From Peribacillus sp044761985 (GTDB lineage Bacteria > Bacillota > Bacilli > Bacillales > DSM-1321), in the NCBI RefSeq assembly GCF_044761985.1, contig NZ_JBIWDK010000001.1, positions 620,001 to 684,000 of the forward strand: a stretch of 64,000 nt of DNA, in the 5' to 3' direction. Within the stretch, counting starts at the first letter, position 1. Each line of letters starts with the position of its first letter. Below the pieces are notes generated by a model, which saw nothing but the letters and a program-made list of their open reading frames with translations, did no database searches and was not told the origin of the DNA. The position numbers and the translations under genes are program-made. Below are positions 24,997 through 33,209 of this stretch, piece after piece.

Positions 24997-25092
24997 ATGA
25001 TAAAGGAAAATAACGAATATAAAGTTACGTCAGTGTTGGGATATTTAGGATTTGCATCGGTCATATTCTCAAGGTTTTTTGCGGAACTTTAA
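24997..25092 (+). CDS. Putative 31-residue membrane peptide at the end of the PHA operon
   Basis: ATG at 24997 follows GGAGGAAGGGG by about 9 bases, a very strong SD, and opens 31 codons. A charged start (MIKENNEYK) precedes a hydrophobic stretch (VLGYLGFASVIFSRFF). It lies 23 bases after phaC and before the operon terminator. It has no recognised family. Position suggests a granule- or membrane-associated peptide, which is inference. Confidence 0.55.
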   Translation: MIKENNEYKVTSVLGYLGFASVIFSRFFAEL

Positions 25093-25103
25093 TTTAGAAC
25101 AAA

Positions 25104-25138
25104 TGAGGCTGGCTCACTCATGAACCAGCCTTTCTTTA
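25104..25138 (+). terminator. Terminator of the PHA operon
   Basis: AGGCTGG pairs with CCAGCCT around a loop that itself contains CTCA/TGAG, then TTCTTT. It abuts the stop of the convergent nitroreductase gene. Confidence 0.78.
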
Positions 25139-25735
25139 TGGAAAATATTTCACTCTCTCATCAAGCGGAACGATTTCTTTATCCCCTGGTTCAGCAGTTG
25201 GTTTTCCGAATGGCATTTGCGCAATTAGTTTCCACTTCCTCGGCAAATCCCATGTTTTTGTAACTTCCTCATCAATTAATGGATTGTAATGCTGGAGGTT
25301 GGCTCCAAATCCTTCACCCTCCAAGGCGGTCCAAACCACAAATTGTAACATGCCTGAGGATTGATTGGACCATATAGGGAATTTATCCGCATATGATTTA
25401 AATTGTTCCTGAAGATGTTCCACTATTGATTGATCTTCATAAAATAGTACAGTTCCATATCCATTTTTAAAGGAAAGCATTTTGTCTTCTGTTTGTTTAA
25501 AGTCTTTTTCATCAACGATTTTGCGGAGGGTTTCTTTGGTGATATCCCAAAACTGATCGTGGCTTTCACCTGTTAGAACGACTACTCTTGCACTTTGAGA
25601 ATTGAACGCTGTTGGGGAATATTGAACAGCATGATCGATCACTTCCTTAATTCTGCTATTTGGGACAACCGCTTCTTTGCTGATTCCATAATAGGACCGT
25701 CTATCTTCAATTGCCTGCCAAAAATCTTTCTTCAT
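25136..25735 (-). CDS. Nitroreductase-family NAD(P)H:FMN oxidoreductase
   Basis: A 199-residue protein of the nitroreductase fold. RRSYYGI near the start and SPTAFNSQSARVVVLTG are the FMN-contact regions; GFGANLQHYNP and the C-terminal FGKP motif are also typical. It is likely a flavin-dependent reductase of quinones or nitro compounds. ATG at 25735 has GGAGG about 8 bases upstream; five extra upstream codons include that SD and are excluded. Confidence 0.85.
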   Translation of the reverse strand: MKKDFWQAIEDRRSYYGISKEAVVPNSRIKEVIDHAVQYSPTAFNSQSARVVVLTGESHDQFWDITKETLRKIVDEKDFKQTEDKMLSFKNGYGTVLFYEDQSIVEHLQEQFKSYADKFPIWSNQSSGMLQFVVWTALEGEGFGANLQHYNPLIDEEVTKTWDLPRKWKLIAQMPFGKPTAEPGDKEIVPLDERVKYFP

Positions 25736-25923
25736 GCTACTAACCTCCATTAAATCTACTACATAATTATGGTGCCTCGTAATGGTAGGAATATGTTAAG
25801 AAATTAATGGATTCAGGCCAATGGTGTTTACTTTTGGCATTGGTGAGGGTAGGTAAGTGGGGTATAAGCGGCGAGTAAAATCCGTCTTATTCTGCAATTG
25901 CAGGCTGACTTTTTGTTTTTCTT

Positions 25924-26161
25924 CTATATAATAGAATTATAGATAGCTTTCACTCGATCCTCATAGAGACCGCCCGGTGTTTCAACGAATTCTACAGGTT
26001 CGGCGTAGTTTTCATGGTCGTAGGGATTCATTAAGCCTAGGGGTGTTTACAATTGAGACACGGAATCGCTCGCCTAGGCATTTTGTTAGTTTGCGGTGCA
26101 ACTTTTCTATGGTCCGAGTACATAGGAGATGTTCTTTCGCGAAGAAGAGATCACGAATCAT
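25924..26161 (-). pseudogene. Possible decayed or frameshifted coding remnant (unrecognised)
   Basis: The gap 25751-26310 holds no clear gene. On the minus strand two overlapping frames read protein-like: 26161-26012 (49 codons, MIRDLFFAKEHLL onward) and 26031-25924 (35 codons, with NYAEPVEFVETPGGLYED). Neither has a convincing SD. Together they could be one gene broken by a frameshift, or chance. The stretch also holds the inverted repeat GCCTAGG/CCTAGGC (26035-26041, 26073-26079). I cannot name a parent family. Confidence 0.25.
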
Positions 26162-26310
26162 AAAAATAAGTATTTCTGAGTAAGAGTATGAAAATATAAG
26201 AGGAATTCAGTCAGGCTTTGGCAATGAGGTGGTCCATTCACACTCTTTGTGGAAGTGATCATGGCTATTCTTTGATCTGAGCACTAATGATAATTGAGAG
26301 GGGATAAAAA

Positions 26311-26919
26311 ATGATTTCAATAAATCCTGAAAGCTTAAGTGAGCGGGAAAATTATAAATTTCTGACGGGGAGTATAATTCCAAGACCCATTGCTCTTATT
26401 ACGACACAATCAGAAACTGGCATAATAAATGCAGCACCTTTTAGTTTTTTCAATATAGTCAGTTCCAATCCTCCCATGCTTTCTGTTTCTGTTCAAAGAA
26501 AAAAAGGAGTCCAAAAGGATACCGCCCGAAATGCGATTAAAAGTGGGGAATTCATCGTTCATATCACAGATGAGGACATTGTTGAAGATGTTAACCAAAC
26601 GGCGGCAGAGCTCCGACCTGAAGAGAGTGAATTAACTCTCACTAAATTTACCACTGTTGCTAGTGATAAAGTGGCAGTGCCTGGCTTGAAAGAAGCAAAA
26701 GTGCGTTTTGAATGTAAATTGGAACGAGCTATTCCTTTAGCGGGTTCAGTGGACGATCCAGGCTGTGATTTATTAATAGGTAGAGTAGTCTGCTATCATA
26801 TCAACCAAGGCATCTATCATGAAGGAAGAATCGACCAGAATGGCCTTAAGCCGGTAGCTCGTTTGGCTGGACAAACTTATACGAAACTTGGGGAGTTATT
26901 TGAACTACAACGTCCTTGA
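26311..26919 (+). CDS. Flavin reductase-like FMN-binding protein
   Basis: A 202-residue protein of the flavin reductase / DIM6-NTAB family with the split-barrel FMN fold. The typical N-terminal block is GSIIPRPIALITTQ, followed by NAAPFSFFNIVSSNPP, and SGEFIVHIT in the middle. Members supply or use reduced FMN; the partner is unknown. ATG at 26311 follows GAGAGGGG. Monocistronic, with a strong terminator. Confidence 0.88.
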   Translation: MISINPESLSERENYKFLTGSIIPRPIALITTQSETGIINAAPFSFFNIVSSNPPMLSVSVQRKKGVQKDTARNAIKSGEFIVHITDEDIVEDVNQTAAELRPEESELTLTKFTTVASDKVAVPGLKEAKVRFECKLERAIPLAGSVDDPGCDLLIGRVVCYHINQGIYHEGRIDQNGLKPVARLAGQTYTKLGELFELQRP

Positions 26920-26947
26920 TTCCCCCTCGACCCTTAATTTGACAAAT

Positions 26948-26980
26948 GGCGATATCTATCAATAGATATCGTCCTTTTTC
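26948..26980 (+). terminator. Terminator after the flavin reductase gene
   Basis: CGATATCTAT and ATAGATATCG form a perfect 10-bp stem with a 2-base centre, then TCCTTTTTC. Confidence 0.82.
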
Positions 26981-27126
26981 ATAGAGAAGATTTCTTATGA
27001 ATTAGGTAACCATTTCAGGTGGCATGGCTCATTTTTTCAAGTACATTCTGGATTTAAAGTGGTTCTAATAATGTATGGAAGGCATAGGGTTTGATGATGT
27101 AGTAAAATATGTAAGGGGGACCCCCA

Positions 27127-27573
27127 GTGACAGAAGGATTACATAGTATTGACTTATCCGTACCTATTGAGAAAGTTTGGGCATTTGTCAGTGATATTGA
27201 ACAATGGGCACCGCTAGTGCCAGGCTATATCAAGCACGAACTATTAAATGAACGCACCCTTATTTGGGAGTTTAAGAGTGATCTCGGTTTAATGAAAAAG
27301 AAAATCAAGTTGGCAGTTGAGATAATGGAATGGCAAGTACCAAATAAGATCACGTTCAATCTTCAGGGAATAAACGAGAAGTTTGATGGATATGGTTACT
27401 TTTTGGCTGAAAGTGTAGAAATGAAGCGAACAAAGATGACTGGGTGCTTAGATATTACAGCAAAAGGAGCAAAGGCCCCTATTATCAACGCATTAATGAA
27501 ATCCCATGTCCCACAAATGACGGTTGAATTTGCTGAAACCATTGCTCAAAGGGTTCAATTGCAAAAAAGGTGA
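27127..27573 (+). CDS. SRPBCC / CoxG-like protein
   Basis: A 148-residue START-like (SRPBCC) protein. The pattern SVPIEKVWAFVSDIEQWAPLVPGY is the usual N-terminal helix-grip signature of CoxG-type members, and the long C-terminal helix covers the last 30 residues. They bind hydrophobic ligands; in CO-dehydrogenase operons CoxG helps membrane anchoring, but no such genes are here. The start is a GTG with AAGGGGG about 7 bases upstream. Confidence 0.78.
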   Translation: MTEGLHSIDLSVPIEKVWAFVSDIEQWAPLVPGYIKHELLNERTLIWEFKSDLGLMKKKIKLAVEIMEWQVPNKITFNLQGINEKFDGYGYFLAESVEMKRTKMTGCLDITAKGAKAPIINALMKSHVPQMTVEFAETIAQRVQLQKR

Positions 27574-27709
27574 TTTGGTACATTGGCTAAAACATCTCTC
27601 ATGGGGTATAAGATGTAAAATACGTTTAAACTCTGGGAAAAGGGATGAACATAGTAATAAGCACGTGGTAAGATAAAGGATGTAAAGTGAAATAGGAGGT
27701 AAACCTCAC

Positions 27710-27973
27710 ATGGAATATGAAAAGCAAATGAAGAACCGTGTTAAACGGATAGAGGGTCAACTACGGGGTATCTTGAAAATGATGGAAGATAATAAGGATT
27801 GTAGGGAGGTAATCACCCAATTGTCTGCTACAAGATCTGCCATAGATCGGACGATAGGTGTAATTGTAAGCTCCAATCTTGTAGAGTGTGTACGCGAAGC
27901 AAACGAGTCTGGAGACAAGAACCCTGATGATCTTGTTAAAGAAGCAGTTAATTTGTTGGTGAAAAGTCGCTGA
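27710..27973 (+). CDS. CsoR/CstR-family transcriptional repressor
   Basis: An 87-residue all-helical DUF156 repressor (NRVKRIEGQLRGILKMMED at the start). The Cys are at exactly 31 (NKDCREV) and 60 (NLVECVR). The His of copper-sensing CsoR, four residues before the second Cys, is Asn56 here. That pattern is the CstR type, which senses persulfide/polysulfide rather than Cu(I). No rhodanese or TusA-type gene is adjacent, so its targets are elsewhere. AGGAGGT is about 8 bases before the ATG. Confidence 0.82.
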   Translation: MEYEKQMKNRVKRIEGQLRGILKMMEDNKDCREVITQLSATRSAIDRTIGVIVSSNLVECVREANESGDKNPDDLVKEAVNLLVKSR

Positions 27974-28068
27974 TGATTAAAGATTCTTCTTACTTTTACA
28001 TGGTAGAGGCAAATCATAATATGGGTAGAGTATTACGTAGGTATCATCAATTTTCATTAATGGATTGG

Positions 28069-28106
28069 ATCCAGCACCGCTTATATAGGGAAGCTGGATT
28101 TTTTAT
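28069..28106 (+). terminator. Terminator before cls
   Basis: ATCCAGC (28069-28075) pairs with GCTGGAT (28093-28099), then TTTTTT. Confidence 0.7.
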
Positions 28107-28221
28107 TTGAAATCTCGGGAAATGCAACTACATCTTGGCCAGTTAGAGCACGATATCGCTTTGTTATAAAAGGATTTGCGTGTTATTCTTAAAGGGATAA
28201 AAATTATGTGAGGGAATTGCC

Positions 28222-29679
28222 ATGGAAATAACGCAAATTACATCCGTATTATTCGGTCTCATTCTTATTTTAAATATATTATTTGCCACGGTCGTAATAT
28301 TTTTTGAAAGAAAAGAAGCAAGCAACACATGGGCCTGGCTGTTAGTCTTGTATTTCCTTCCCGTTGTTGGTTTTATTTTATATCTCCTTTTCGGGACGAG
28401 TTTGAGACATGCCCACTTGTTTCAGTGGGAGGACAAAAAGAAGATCGGGATTGAGGAAATCCTAAAAAAACAAATGATTGACCTTAGCACAGACGATTTT
28501 CCATATCGTAATAATTCATCGAGCCATTATCGTGATTTGATCTATATGCACCTTCGATATAATGATGCCGTATTAACGGAAGATAATCAGGTTGATATTT
28601 TTACGGACGGAAGAGAAAAGTTCGAACAACTTTTTAAGGATATTGAAGCGGCTGAAAATCATATACATATTCAATATTACATTATCCAAAGAGATGTTCT
28701 GGGCAAGCGGTTCATCGAGGCTTTGACCAGAAAAGCCAATGAAGGAGTGAAGGTCCGCTTATTATATGATGAATTGGGATCGAGGAAATTGACAAAAGGC
28801 TTTTTTAAGGAGTTTAGACAAGCAGGTGGGCGAGTGGAAGCGTTCTTTCCATCTAAGTTGAAATTCATAAATTTACGCTTGAATTTTCGAAATCATCGTA
28901 AACTCGTCATTATTGATGGGGAAGTCGGTTATGTTGGCGGCTTTAATGTAGGAGATGAATATTTAGGGTTGAATCCCAAATTTGGATATTGGCGTGATAC
29001 ACACCTTCGAATCAAGGGCCCTGCAGTTAAAGCCATCCAAACCCGTTTCATTCTGGATTGGAATCAAGCATCGAAGCATCATGACATAACCTATCAACCG
29101 CATTATTTTCCGACCCCTGTTTATCAAGGTACTACCGATTTGCAAATTGTAACCAGCGGACCCGATTCGGAATGGGAACAAATAAAGAATGGCTATATTA
29201 AATTAATTTCTTCAGCGAGACATTCAATTCTTATTCAAACTCCTTACTTCATTCCGGACGCAAGCTTATTGGATGCGCTCCGAATTGCAAGTTTATCGGG
29301 TATTGATGTAAATATCATGATTCCCAATAAACCTGACCATCTTTTCGTATATTGGGCAACCCTCTATAATGTTGGAGAGTTATTAAAGGCAGGGGCTAAA
29401 GTATATATCTATGATAAGGGCTTTATCCATGCAAAAATGATTGTCGTGGATGAAGAAGTTTCTTCGGTCGGGACGGCAAACATCGATGTCCGAAGTTTTA
29501 AACTGAATTTTGAAGTGAATGCTTTCATTTATGACGAAGGAATTGCCGAAAAATTGACGAAGATTTTTTATAGAGATATAGAGGTTTCCAAACCGTTAAC
29601 CATAGAAGAATTTGAAAAACGTTCTAAGTGGATTCGATTTAAGGAGTCCATCGCGAGACTGGTATCACCGATTTTATAA
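28222..29679 (+). CDS. cls: Cardiolipin synthase
   Basis: A 485-residue membrane enzyme joining two phosphatidylglycerols to cardiolipin. Two N-terminal membrane helices (about 6-28 and 38-60; second contains FLPVVGFILYLLFG) precede two phospholipase D domains with HxK motifs, NHRKLVIIDG near 222 and IHAKMIVVDEE near 400, each followed by the usual G/S-x-N (GGFNVGDEY; GTANIDVRS). Length matches B. subtilis ClsA (YwnE). The ATG has GAGGG upstream. Monocistronic or followed by yueD 48 bases later. Confidence 0.93.
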   Translation: MEITQITSVLFGLILILNILFATVVIFFERKEASNTWAWLLVLYFLPVVGFILYLLFGTSLRHAHLFQWEDKKKIGIEEILKKQMIDLSTDDFPYRNNSSSHYRDLIYMHLRYNDAVLTEDNQVDIFTDGREKFEQLFKDIEAAENHIHIQYYIIQRDVLGKRFIEALTRKANEGVKVRLLYDELGSRKLTKGFFKEFRQAGGRVEAFFPSKLKFINLRLNFRNHRKLVIIDGEVGYVGGFNVGDEYLGLNPKFGYWRDTHLRIKGPAVKAIQTRFILDWNQASKHHDITYQPHYFPTPVYQGTTDLQIVTSGPDSEWEQIKNGYIKLISSARHSILIQTPYFIPDASLLDALRIASLSGIDVNIMIPNKPDHLFVYWATLYNVGELLKAGAKVYIYDKGFIHAKMIVVDEEVSSVGTANIDVRSFKLNFEVNAFIYDEGIAEKLTKIFYRDIEVSKPLTIEEFEKRSKWIRFKESIARLVSPIL

Positions 29680-29727
29680 TGTGGTGTATCGGATAAAAAT
29701 ACATTTAGAAAAAGGCGGGATATTGCG

Positions 29728-30477
29728 GTGAAAACTTTTATAATCACAGGGGCCTCAAGAGGTCTAGGAGCAGCTCTAGCAGAGCAGTGCTTGAGCGACG
29801 GGAATCATTGTATCTTAATTTCTCGTACCCCACATCCTGAAATGGCTGAAAAAGCAGTTATGGCCGGAGCGAAGCTTAGTTTCATCTATATGGATCTATT
29901 CGACGGTTCACAACTTGCGCCATTAATCGATAAGATTTTTACAGAATTGGATGAAGATAGTGATGTTTATTTTATCAATAACGCAGGTGTTATTGATCCA
30001 ATCAAGACAGTTGGGAATTTAGCACAAGAAAATATAGAACTCAGCCTACGTGTGAACTTCATGGCACCTGTTGTGTTGGCGGATGCATTCATCAAACGTA
30101 CAAAGGAATGGAAACAAAAAAAGGTGATGGTCAATATTTCATCAGGAGCAGCCAAGAATCCTTATCATGGCTGGGCAGCCTATTGCAGTACAAAAGCGGG
30201 TCTTGAAATGTTCACCCGTGTAGCTGGACTAGAACAGGAGAAAGAAACTTATCCGACGACGCTCATATCTTTTTCACCAGGGGTGATGGATACAGGAATG
30301 CAAGAAACCATCCGTTCTGCTGATGAAAAGGACTTTTCAGACAGAACTAAATTTCATGACTATAAGGAAAAGGGGCTGTTGAGGAGCCCAGAACTCGTGG
30401 CAGAAAAACTGTTGCAATTGTTAGAGGTCAATAAGTTGGAAAATGGGAAGTTTTACGAACTCAATCAATTACTTTGA
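29728..30477 (+). CDS. yueD: (S)-benzoin-forming benzil reductase-type SDR, YueD-like
   Basis: A 249-residue SDR with the cofactor loop TGASRGLGAAL at residues 7-17, NNAG near 89, catalytic Ser in VNISSGAAKNP and Tyr-x-x-x-Lys in AAYCSTKAG. The eukaryote-sepiapterin-reductase-like features and the tail KFYELNQLL match Bacillus YueD, known in vitro to reduce benzil to (S)-benzoin; the natural substrate is unknown. The start is a GTG with GGCGG upstream. Confidence 0.82.
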   Translation: MKTFIITGASRGLGAALAEQCLSDGNHCILISRTPHPEMAEKAVMAGAKLSFIYMDLFDGSQLAPLIDKIFTELDEDSDVYFINNAGVIDPIKTVGNLAQENIELSLRVNFMAPVVLADAFIKRTKEWKQKKVMVNISSGAAKNPYHGWAAYCSTKAGLEMFTRVAGLEQEKETYPTTLISFSPGVMDTGMQETIRSADEKDFSDRTKFHDYKEKGLLRSPELVAEKLLQLLEVNKLENGKFYELNQLL

Positions 30478-30509
30478 TCTTTATGAATAGGTAGCAAATA
30501 AGCTCTAGT

Positions 30510-30543
30510 AAAAGGGGACCTCCATATAGAAGGTCCCTTTTGC
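30510..30543 (+). terminator. Terminator after yueD
   Basis: AAAAGGGGACCT pairs with AGGTCCCTTTT around a 9-base loop. Confidence 0.82.
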
Positions 30544-30800
30544 CTTCCTTAGAACCTGATTATCCATGGAATTGTTGAAAAATCAAAGCCTCTCCTCTAT
30601 GTGTGAAACTAAGCTCCTATTTACATAACAGCGTCTAAGGGTACAAGCTATATCCCTGCTATCCTCATGTTAAAACTAATTAGATGAAATTACACATTTA
30701 GGCCATATCAATAGAATACATTAATGATAAAGGTCAAAATGAAAAGTGTAGTGACACTAGTATAACTTTACATTTACTTTTGTGAGGAGTGGAGGGTGAG
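30544..30800 (+). other. Intergenic region upstream of the spore hydrolase gene
   Basis: About 257 bases without a gene. I looked for sigma-E, sigma-G and sigma-K promoters and found only poor partial matches. A short inverted repeat AGTG/CACT lies near 30750. Nothing else supportable. Confidence 0.5.
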
Positions 30801-32060
30801 ATGACAATCCAGGTCGTCAAAAGAGGAGATACTTTAGAGGCCATAGCTCAAAAGTACAAGGTTGATTCTGCAAGGATAGTGGAAGTGAATGGTCTGGAAA
30901 CGACAGCACTGGTTCCTGGTTTAGCCCTATATATCCCCGAGACAGGAGTTAGAAACCGTACATATCTAATCAAACAGAATGACACGCTTTCAGGGATTGC
31001 AAAGAGATATATGACGAGCGTATCAGCCATTAAAAAAGCTAATCCGGGTCTATCAGCCATACTTAAGATAGGGGAAAGAATACTCGTTCCTTCCCCCTAT
31101 AAGAAAAGATTGATTACGATGGGCTTTTCTTTTCCAGTTTCAAGCGGTACAGTGTTTGAAATGCTTGAGGAGAACGGGGATAAGCTAACCTATCTGGCTA
31201 TTGTAGCCTATTCATTTACGCAGGCAGGCTTTGCCTATATAGAAGGTGACGATTTACCCCTTATAGAGAAATGTGAGCAAAATGGAGTGACACCTTTATT
31301 GATGATTCGGAATTTTCAGAACGGGAATTTTGATGCGGACTTGGCGGGTGATGTCCTCACCAGTTCCATTTATCGTAGAAATCTCATCACAAGTATGATG
31401 AATTTCGTGAAGGAAAAAGGGTATGGCGGAGTGAGTATGGACCTGGAATTCGTCCCTCCAGGTAAACGGGAGGAATATGTGACTTTTTTACAAGAGCTAA
31501 AAGCGGAATTGAACGGACTGATTTTACAAGTTAATGTACATGCGAAAACGGAAGATAATCCAGAAAATCGAATTGTTGGCGGACATGATTATAAGGGCAT
31601 TGGAAAGGTTGCCGATTTAGTCGCCGTAATGACCATCGATTATGGTTACCCGACCGGCCCCCCAGAACCAATTTCCCCTATTTGGTGGATGACTGAGGTC
31701 ATCCAGTATGCTATATCTACGATGCCTGCGAATAAATTACAGGTAGCCATTCCTATGTACGGATATGGTTGGCTCGTCCCTAGCAATGAGACGAGCGCGA
31801 TGTCAGCACAAAATGCCCAAAACTTAGCAATCGCAACAAATTCAGAAATTCGCTTTGATAGGAAAGCCGCCTCTCCTACTTACTCATATACAAAAGAAAA
31901 CTCAGAACATATCGTTTGGTTTGAAGATATTCGCTCAATAACTGCAAAATATCAAGTGATTGATGCATATGAACTGGCTGGTACCACCTATTGGCATATT
32001 GGTTTGCGTTTTCCACAGAATTGGGCATATATACAGGAGAATATTTTGATAATAAAATAG
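30801..32060 (+). CDS. LysM-LysM-GH18 spore peptidoglycan hydrolase, SleL/YaaH-like
   Basis: A 419-residue protein. Two LysM repeats (about 2-46 and 52-97; GDTLEAIAQKYKV, NDTLSGIAKRYMT) precede a glycosyl hydrolase 18 domain (about 105-419) with the catalytic segment YGGVSMDLEFVPP (DxE of the GH18 motif) and the YGYGWLVP substrate loop. SleL/YaaH is an N-acetylglucosaminidase that digests spore-cortex fragments in germination; B. subtilis YdhD and YvbX are relatives. There is no signal peptide, as expected for coat proteins made in the mother cell. ATG at 30801 has GGAGGG 5-6 bases upstream; a GTG at 30789 is in the SD region. Confidence 0.85.
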   Translation: MTIQVVKRGDTLEAIAQKYKVDSARIVEVNGLETTALVPGLALYIPETGVRNRTYLIKQNDTLSGIAKRYMTSVSAIKKANPGLSAILKIGERILVPSPYKKRLITMGFSFPVSSGTVFEMLEENGDKLTYLAIVAYSFTQAGFAYIEGDDLPLIEKCEQNGVTPLLMIRNFQNGNFDADLAGDVLTSSIYRRNLITSMMNFVKEKGYGGVSMDLEFVPPGKREEYVTFLQELKAELNGLILQVNVHAKTEDNPENRIVGGHDYKGIGKVADLVAVMTIDYGYPTGPPEPISPIWWMTEVIQYAISTMPANKLQVAIPMYGYGWLVPSNETSAMSAQNAQNLAIATNSEIRFDRKAASPTYSYTKENSEHIVWFEDIRSITAKYQVIDAYELAGTTYWHIGLRFPQNWAYIQENILIIK

Positions 32061-32178
32061 TTATACAGTTTTTTTCGATACGAATAGGGAAACGATGAGA
32101 GACAGAAATAATTTATGTAATACCACTCAAAGCATACAGAGTAATGACAGAAGTTTTTAGTAAATCATGCCCATTCAT

Positions 32179-32206
32179 TTGCAACTTGCCATTCCTTTGC
32201 TAATAT
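32179..32206 (+). promoter_or_regulatory. Sigma-A promoter candidate of the 256-residue gene
   Basis: TTGCAA (32179-32184), 16 bases, TAATAT (32201-32206). It lies downstream of an in-frame ATG at 32167, so the transcript would exclude that codon and supports the GTG start at 32239. Confidence 0.45.
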
Positions 32207-32238
32207 ATAAGCATACAGAAAAAATAGGAGTGTTGACT

Positions 32239-33009
32239 GTGGCTGAAACTCCAGCAGAAACTAAGGAACTGGTTCACTATATTGAACCAAAAGGAGATTA
32301 TATCTCTTTTTCAGATGAAGAGGATTATATTGCAAGAGGGGTAGAGTGGAAACTGTTCACTGCTCGATCAGTAAAAAAAGAATTACTATATAAAAGTGGA
32401 AGCTTTCAAACAAAAGTAAAGTTGGCCGGTTATGAACAATATGGAAATGGTCTGGATACTATTGTTGTCGAATTTGATAATGGCAGGCTTAGCTGTATTC
32501 ATCCCGCTTATTTAAAGGAAATGCAAAGTTCGAATTTTGGGAAAGAATTATTGAGCGGTCCTGCTGCTCCAGGGTCTTTGACCGAAGTTGTACAGGATGC
32601 GAAAGGTAAGGGAACAGAGGACCCTGGAAAGAGCAGCACTGAAGCGCCGAAAGCTACACAAAAAAAGGAAAAGTCAAAGAGTAAAAAGGAACCGGCTAAA
32701 CCGAAATTGGACTTACCTGCTGAAAAAGTTCATTTTACGGCAACAGTCAAAGAGTTTACAGCCAAAATGAATCATTTTACGGGTGAAGAGGATGAAGTCA
32801 TCTTATTAGAAAACGTAAAAGTTACCTCGGATCCAGAACTTCTCATTGGGGATGCATGGTGTGGTTATAGCAAAACTTTAAAAAAAGCTGAACTTATAGA
32901 AGGCGACGCTCTAGAATTTGACGGAAAAGTCGTAGAGAAGAAATACAATAAGGAAATTCGTTATAAAGTGAACAACCCATCCAAACTGGTTAAAAGCACG
33001 GAAGCTTGA
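32239..33009 (+). CDS. Two-domain hypothetical protein with low-complexity linker
   Basis: A 256-residue cytoplasmic protein I do not recognise. Residues 1-110 form a compact N-terminal region (HYIEPKGDYISFSDEEDYIA; DTIVVEFDNGRLSCIHPAYL). Residues 115-165 are a K/S/P/E-rich disordered linker. Residues 170-250 form a second domain (VHFTATVKEFTAKMNHFTGE; EGDALEFDGKVVEKKY) with alternating hydrophobics that look like an OB-type barrel. GTG at 32239 has AGGAG 8 bases upstream; earlier starts lie before the promoter. No neighbour suggests a role. Confidence 0.72.
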   Translation: MAETPAETKELVHYIEPKGDYISFSDEEDYIARGVEWKLFTARSVKKELLYKSGSFQTKVKLAGYEQYGNGLDTIVVEFDNGRLSCIHPAYLKEMQSSNFGKELLSGPAAPGSLTEVVQDAKGKGTEDPGKSSTEAPKATQKKEKSKSKKEPAKPKLDLPAEKVHFTATVKEFTAKMNHFTGEEDEVILLENVKVTSDPELLIGDAWCGYSKTLKKAELIEGDALEFDGKVVEKKYNKEIRYKVNNPSKLVKSTEA

Positions 33010-33033
33010 TTCTATAATCATATTTTTTAAAAA

Positions 33034-33069
33034 AGTGGTAATAGGCCCTTGGTCTACTACCATTTTTTG
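33034..33069 (+). terminator. Terminator after the 256-residue gene
   Basis: TGGTA pairs with TACCA with imperfect internal pairing around GGCCCTTGG, then TTTTTT. Confidence 0.55.
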
Positions 33070-33209
33070 TGTTATAAAAGATTCAAAATACGGCGTCGGA
33101 TGGCCCTTTGTAAGTACAATCCCGTTTTGCTTTTATTATGATTCATTTAAATGGCTTTGGAGATAATACAACTTATGAAATCATAAAAAGTGAAGAGGGT
33201 ATGCCTGAT

